Assembly: GCA_003508835.1 (NCBI GenBank)
Contig: PUFA01000021.1
Span: forward strand, 10,580,501 to 10,644,500
Source: Eonycteris spelaea
Lineage: Eukaryota > Chordata > Mammalia > Chiroptera > Pteropodidae
Direction of reading: 5' to 3'
Length of the DNA: 64,000 nucleotides
Position numbers and translations under genes: made by a program. This document shows, piece by piece, positions 58,419 to 64,000 of the stretch; position 1 is the first letter of the stretch; each line of letters begins with the position of its first letter. The notes beneath the pieces are model-generated. The model was not told the origin of the DNA. It saw only the letters and a list, made by a program, of their open reading frames with translations, and ran no database searches.

Positions 58419-60585
58419 CATGATATGTAGGATACTGGAGAAAAGTAAGAAAAATCAACATCTGAGATAATAGAATATAAGATTTGCACTTCTTTCTTTT
58501 TTACAGTCTTTGGAAGGTTATTGCTCTTCTATTTAATTATGTCTTTTTATTGACATGCCTTATCATAAAATCCTTAAATAACAGCTCCATATTCACCTTG
58601 TTTTATGTGACATATATGCCTATCAGTATTGTGTTGCATGATTAAACATATACACATTTATATATGTATAATGAATAAACATTTTTAATAATGTATTCCT
58701 TTAATAAATTTGGATCATTAATAGTGATGCAAGAAAAGTTACAAGTTCCCTATAAGTAAGCATAAATGTTTTCCTTTATGAATTTGTATGAATATATAAT
58801 ATAATTTATTGATTGTTTTATTTCATGCTAGCCATTCAATATATGCATATATTGTACTCCAGGAAATATGCCCACTTTTACAATGTGCATTTAGAAAATA
58901 TAAATTTGTTATTTAATATTTATAAATCATTTAGAAATTACACATACTGCAAATACATATATACTTATCAAAACTGATTTATAATTGCAGGACAATACTA
59001 AAACGTTTCAGAGGAAGATGTGTTTCAACCACTGCTTCATAGCATACATAATACTTCTCATCTTGGATTATTCTGGCTGCTTATGTGTCTCTTGATGCAC
59101 TCGATATAGTCTGTGCCTTTAAGTCGAACATGGAAACAAATGGTGCAATTTGTCTGTCCCTAGTGTAATAGTTGAAGGCAATTTTTCTTTCAAAAAAGGA
59201 TTTGCAAAATTACCCAATACTATAACATTATGAAAGAAATAAGACAAATGTAGCTGTGATGTGAGATGTCCTGGACAGGAATTAAGATCAAAGTCACCTC
59301 TAAAGAAGGTTCGAGCTGTGAGGAAAGCTGACTAAGGGTTTTTTTTTTTTTTTTTTTGAGAGTTTGCTGTATTTTTATCCATATAATGATCTTGGTGTAG
59401 CCATAAATCTATCATTACTATCACTTGACCTATCCTAAAAATGAAATACTGTTCCTTTGATATGAAATGTCGATGTCACATTTGAATGTCTAAATGAAGC
59501 AGAAAAAGAGTCATATGGCACAACTTTTATAAAAATTGAAATTCTAGGGTAAGGGTCTTATTTTTTTTCTTGTTTTATCTACTTTATTTCTTGTAAGTTA
59601 TCTGTGTATGTATGGAAATCTGCAATGTATTGTTCCGATATGTCACATGTAGAGGTCATATACCAGGTAGATAAATATATATATAATATATGTGTGTGTG
59701 TGTGTACATTTATATCTGATATTGAATTTATAATTTTTATTTCACAGATGTCTATATTTGTTCGATTAAAACTCATGTTACTGGCTACACTAGATTATCT
59801 TTTAGCTAATAGGTTTCTTCATGGATGTTTTATATTCACTGACTGTGTCTTTTAAAAAAGCTATTATACTGTCATAACATTTTTTCATAGTAGTGCATCT
59901 GTACAGACAGCGAGGATGAAAGTGAACTACAATGAAATGATTTGTGCATTCAAAATGCCGTAAGGAGAAAGAGCTATGAGAATTTGACAGTTTTTTTTAT
60001 GCAAATACATTTACACTATGGTGTCAATCCATTGAAATGATGAATAATTATTTGTTAGGCAATTTAGTGAGCATTTTTATTTTTACAAATTCAGCTGTAC
60101 ATTGTAACTATGAAAGTGGAAAATTAAATCTGTTTCCTTATAGTAAGGTCAATTTCGGGTGTGTGTATGTGTGTGCATATGTGAGTGTGTGTGTTTAGTC
60201 TTTTCCTATGCCTTTTAAAAGGACTTTTACTGTAGTAATAAGAAAAATAATACCATATAATGAGCAACACAAGAAAAATATGCACTGTTAATTTTTATAT
60301 GTTGTGGATAAAAATAACAAGATATATATTGTGATTGAGAATATTATTCTGTTGATGGCTGCACATTTATTATCAAATGTTGACATTCATCTGAGCCATA
60401 ATTGGGTCCAGTTCAAAGGTTCCCTTCTTCCTTACTCATCTTCACAGAATTCACATTGTCAGCTCAACACCATTACCTAGCTCAGGATAAAATAGTAGTA
60501 CTTTCAGTGAGAAATAAGCTATCTGTCTTTGGAGTAATTGATTAATAAAAATTCGAATAGAAAATCAGTCACTGCAAGCAAATTT
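58419..60585. other. AT-rich unassigned sequence
   Basis: Includes a T19 run at 59339-59357, a short TA/TG tract at 59677-59705 and GT-rich sequence at 60158-60195. No exon or repeat family recognised. Confidence 0.4.
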
Positions 60586-60588
60586 AAT

Positions 60589-60605
60589 AAAAATATTTTA
60601 AATTT
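60589..60605. repeat. Target-site duplication, left copy (5S SINE 2)
   Basis: AAAAATATTTTAAATTT, identical to 60839-60855. Confidence 0.85.
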
Positions 60606-60606
60606 A

Positions 60607-60837
60607 TTTTTTATTTTATTTTATTTTATTTTTTAGGTGAGGCAACCCTTGGTTAACTTCACAGATTGCAAGGACCTTGTCAGCTTACAATCTCTTATTT
60701 TTTTATTTTATATTTTATGCCTACAGCACTTGGTCTTCCTAGGTGATCTTCCATCCAAGTACTAACCAGGCCCAAACCTGCTTAGCTTCCGAGATCAGGT
60801 GAGATTGGGCTTGTTCAGGGCAGCATGGCCATAGACT
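60607..60837 (-). mobile_element. 5S rRNA-derived SINE, full length
   Basis: Read on the minus strand, the 5' head (60837 down to about 60716) is 5S rRNA over its whole length: GTCTATGGCCATGCTGCCC, then AAGCTAAGCAGGTTT, TACTTGGATGG and TGCTGTAGGC. The head keeps the complete 5' end that the copy at 15.9 kb lacks. Next come an A/T-rich linker (60693-60715), about 60 bases of non-5S sequence (60634-60692, containing GGCAACCCTTGG on the plus strand), and an A-rich (AAAAT)n tail, seen as TTTTATTTTA at 60607-60633. A 17-base duplication flanks it. It resembles MEG-RL-type fruit-bat SINEs. Changes in the box A-equivalent (60774-60788) and box C-equivalent suggest weak or no pol III activity now. 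Confidence 0.9.
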
Positions 60838-60838
60838 A

Positions 60839-60855
60839 AAAAATATTTTAAATTT
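60839..60855. repeat. Target-site duplication, right copy (5S SINE 2)
   Basis: AAAAATATTTTAAATTT, identical to 60589-60605. Confidence 0.85.
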
Positions 60856-61105
60856 TATAAGACAATTTTCCTTTTTTCCACTATCAGGATGAAAAAAGTA
60901 ATTATTTTTATCTTGTTGAAGTTGAATTTCTTTGAAATTGAAAGTATAACAGTTTTGATGAAAAACACAGTGTATTTGGCCACAAGTATAAACAGTGAGG
61001 GAGGGGCTCCACTTTGTGTTTTAACAAGCTTTCCAGAGGAGCAGGATTCCCAGTAAAGCTAGAAAACCACCTATTTATTACATTTTAGGTTAGGTTGTCT
61101 ACAAA
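60856..61105. other. Unassigned sequence
   Basis: Nothing recognised. Confidence 0.4.
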
Positions 61106-61109
61106 GGAG

Positions 61110-61225
61110 CCATCATAGTGCTCCATCAACTCAGAGCTTGTTAGAAGTACAAATCCGTAGGTCTCCTTCCAGACCACTGAGTCATGAGAGAGTCTCCGGG
61201 AACCTGTGTTTAAGAATCATTCAGT
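61110..61225. mobile_element. MER5A-like hAT-Charlie fragment
   Basis: AGAGCTTGTTAGAAGTACAAATCCGTAGGTCTCC, then CCACTGAGTCATGAGAGAGTCTCCGGGAACCTGTGTTTAAGAATC, follows the MER5A block order (GCTTGTTAAAACACAGATT, TCAGTAGGTCTGGGG, TTTGCATTT). Terminal repeats not seen. Confidence 0.5.
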
Positions 61226-63430
61226 TATTTGTAGCCTCTACAAGTATACCCTGGGATAAGGGTCCAGGTGCACGTAATTTTTTAAAGGAATTTCTGCCTG
61301 GAGAAATCAATAAGGGAGCATGGAAAACAATGAGTAAGAGGAATACATAGGCAAGTGGCCAGTTTCCGGTGAGGTCTTAGTCTTAGTTTGGTCCTGGGAA
61401 GACCTCAAAGAGTAGGAATTATACTTTATTGTTAGGCCCTCTAGGCATTCTTACAAGGTGTTGCTCTCCACCCTGCCCACGCCCTCTCTACTCTCTGAAT
61501 TCTTGGTGAGTCAGCTCCAAAAGCCCAGGCGCAGCTCTGTAATGAAGGATGCAGGATGAAGCCGCTGGAAGTAAAGCACCCAAAACGAGGTATGAATGTG
61601 CAAAACTGAGGAAAGAAATCTGAGGGGACTCTGGTGGAAGAAAAGATGTTCTTGGCTTGGAAATATGGAGCGTTCTTTCAAATCCTCTGCATGTCTCATT
61701 TTTGCTTTTTAGCATTGAGTAAATTATGTATGTATCTAAGCCTGAGCTCCAGTTTTATACCTGAAAAATTGGGTTAAGAGTGTATAGACATTTTTAAAAA
61801 ACAAGATAATGCATAGACAAGTATGTACTAATATAGACTCATGCATTGTACGTATGCATGAAATAGTGGTACTGAAATGTTAAAATAATTATATTCCCTT
61901 TGTAGGTCTCTAAATGATTGGAATGTATTAATTCAGTATAACTTAAGACCAGCACTGTGGAGTAAGCTGGAAATACTTTTTCAAATATCAAAGAACCTAG
62001 GTTAACCCGTTTTTAATTGAAAACAATCCATAATGATCCATGATGTGAACCTCCACATATTTATTTATATCAATAATGTATTTAAATTATTGTTCTATGG
62101 TCAATTAGTAATCTTTCAAATGTGTTTAAAATGTAGTCATGAGGGATATATATTCCACTCAAAATTTGCATTTTTGAGGAAATCACTATAAATAACAGCT
62201 CAACATTACAGAACTGTTTTTCCTTCATAGAATATTTTTTTTTGTTTTTATCCACATGAGAGAACGTGGTGAGATATGAACAGTGAAGTCAATGTTTCAT
62301 GAAAATAAATGCATTTTAGTTTCATCGAAGATAATTCTACTCTTGAGTATGCAAGAAAAATAGCATGTCTTGAAATTATGATTATGTAGCTACAATTCTA
62401 TAGCATTCGTAGAAATATTAGATGTTTTTTCTCTTATTCATAGATTATAAAATACATTGTGTTTTTAGATTTGTTGGGAATCATTTTGTGAAACAGAAAA
62501 TGATATGTCAGTTTTGAAGTTGTTTGATTGCTTTAAATACATTATATTATGATAGAAATCTTTAAAAACAAAGCAAAAGAAAAATCTCAAAGAAAAAAAT
62601 CTTGTCATTTTTGCTCTTTTGCAAAATGAAAATCTTAACAAAGCATATTTAATAAAAGTTAATATCTAACTTGACTCAAAAATAACAGTCAAAAAATAAC
62701 CTAATAAGCTATATGCAAATATGCAATGTAATAATCAATGCCATTTATATGAAATGTCCATATAAGATTTGATATCCTACTGCTAATAATAGTAATAAGT
62801 TAAATGAAGCAAGATTATTTTTTATCATTCATTTACTTTGTCTAAAATATTTTACACATAAGTGTAATTGTCCAATACCACTGCACAACTACATTTTTAA
62901 AATCGTAGCCAATGGCGGTTTTTAAATTAAATATTAACACATTATATAGGCATCTGCGGTGCCATTTTCTGTTTTGTGCTTCTAAGGATCTGTTACAAAC
63001 ACCAGTTAGGATTCATGTACACATTTATGTGGCCACTTTTGAATATTGTCCTCCCTGGATACTCTAATAAGCAGCATAATTGAGAGTAATACTTTGAAAA
63101 CTAAGGATGAAGTAGTGCATGCTGAATTTGTCTCATAAATTATTTAACATTTTTATCATAGCGCATAAAATCAGCAGACCTGAAACAAATGAATAGGACC
63201 TAAAACTATCCTTTTAGATGCATAGAGCTATGGACACATACATGTATATTATTATCCTTTAGTACATGCATATATTCTGGTATTCGTCAGTGTCTATGTT
63301 AATATATTTTAAGTTCAAATCTTGAAAGTCAGGATAACAGATTTTATACAAAAGAGTCTAGTATGAGAAAAATGGCTAACGCTAGATCTTATTTTCTTCT
63401 ATGACATGATTTTTTTTCCACATTAAATTA
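61226..63430. other. Unassigned sequence, AT-rich after 61.7 kb
   Basis: 61.35-61.7 kb is richer in G+C, with two overlapping minus-strand frames of 75 and 62 codons lacking any known domain. The rest is AT-rich without recognisable repeats. Confidence 0.4.
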
Positions 63431-63432
63431 TA

Positions 63433-63476
63433 TTTTATGTACAGTATTACAGATTTTTTATGTACAGTATTACAGA
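63433..63476. repeat. Short perfect tandem duplication
   Basis: TTTTATGTACAGTATTACAGA at 63433-63453 is repeated at 63456-63476, with two extra T bases between the copies. Confidence 0.9.
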
Positions 63477-63809
63477 ATTCAAATCTTCCATTTCTCTCAT
63501 ATCTATTGCAACTACTACAATATGTCCTCTCTCACCTGGATGACTACAGTAAGCTCTAAGATATTCTCTTCTGGAACTGATTTTCTATATTTTTTCTCTA
63601 TGAAAACAAATAGTTGAATAAACCTCCTAAAAGTAAGTTGAATATATTGATTTAATTTTAATATCATAATCTAAAATCTTAAATATTCTCTTTACATTGC
63701 CTGGAAATTCTATTGACTCTCAGTAGGGTGTTTAAGAAATTCTTCTAGACAGCAATTCCACATTTTTCTTCAAAATTTTATCGTTTAAATTCTACCCCTC
63801 TGAAAATTA

Positions 63810-63811
<2 letters not shown>

Positions 63812-63891
<80 letters not shown>
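63812..63891. repeat. Compound (TG)n(AG)n microsatellite
   Basis: About 21 TG units (63812-63853) run directly into about 18 AG units (to about 63890). Confidence 0.97.
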
Positions 63892-63895
<4 letters not shown>

Positions 63896-63988
63896 AAAGG
63901 AAAAAGAAAAGAAAAAAAGAAAAGGAAAAGAAAGAGAAAGGAAAAAGAAAAGAAAAAAGAAAAGAGAAAAGAAGAAAAAGAAAAAGAG
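63854..63988 (+). repeat. Uninterrupted 135-base polypurine tract
   Basis: From the AG array onward the plus strand is only A and G until a T at 63989. It is made of AAAAG, GAAAG and GAAAAA units. Such tracts can form intramolecular triplex (H-DNA) under supercoiling. The right end is cut by the window edge. Confidence 0.95.
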
Positions 63989-64000
63989 TGTGAAGGGAAG

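Noticed and set aside
60716..60837. Functional 5S rRNA gene
   Set aside because: Diverged promoter boxes, attached 3' module, A-rich tail and target-site duplication show a retroposed SINE.
1..64000. A bacterial-type operon, defence system or phage
   Set aside because: Composition, LINE/SINE/LTR content and absence of long ORFs show vertebrate nuclear DNA; no operon-like gene array exists on either strand.

Overview
The window is mammalian nuclear DNA: AT-rich, CpG-poor, full of decayed transposable elements and microsatellites, with no intact gene. Every open frame is short (the longest is 142 codons) and most lie in repeats or simple sequence. Two 5S rRNA-derived SINEs, at about 15.9 kb and 60.6 kb, each carry target-site duplications. 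Several L1 3' ends read TCAATGTCACCCCAATAAAT before an A-rich tail. These features point to a bat, most likely a fruit bat (Pteropodidae), in which 5S-derived MEG SINEs are known. That assignment is inference and needs a database search.

Layout. 1-1.2 kb: old L1 ORF2. 2.6-4.4 kb: L2 and a MER20-like hAT element. 8-11 kb: MIR, microsatellites and a MER2-like Tigger element. 14.2-16.2 kb: LTR/MaLR-like relic, the first 5S SINE and a GATA array. 19.6-23.9 kb: dense mosaic of MIR, L1 with its 3' UTR, two LTR fragments, MIR and two further L1 3' ends. 25.5-29.5 kb: L2, L1 and simple repeats. 30.6-30.85 kb: an unassigned segment open on both strands that encodes a membrane-helix-like stretch. 31.7-37.9 kb: the most structured block. 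It holds a broken class I (gammaretrovirus-like) endogenous retrovirus with env and RNase H/integrase pieces on the minus strand, an L1 lying between its env and pol parts, and then an ERVL-like pol remnant, also minus. 39-44 kb: L2 and L1 fragments. 44-52 kb: mostly unassigned AT-rich DNA, one long L1 fragment, a Z-DNA-type tract and a mixed tetranucleotide array. 52-60 kb: mostly unassigned. 60.6 kb: a full-length 5S SINE. 63.8-64 kb: a (TG)n(GA)n array followed by a long polypurine tract.

No cooperating genes or pathway can be described. The region reads as intergenic or deep-intronic DNA whose history is successive retroelement insertion. Repeat families were named by eye from consensus features and boundaries are approximate.
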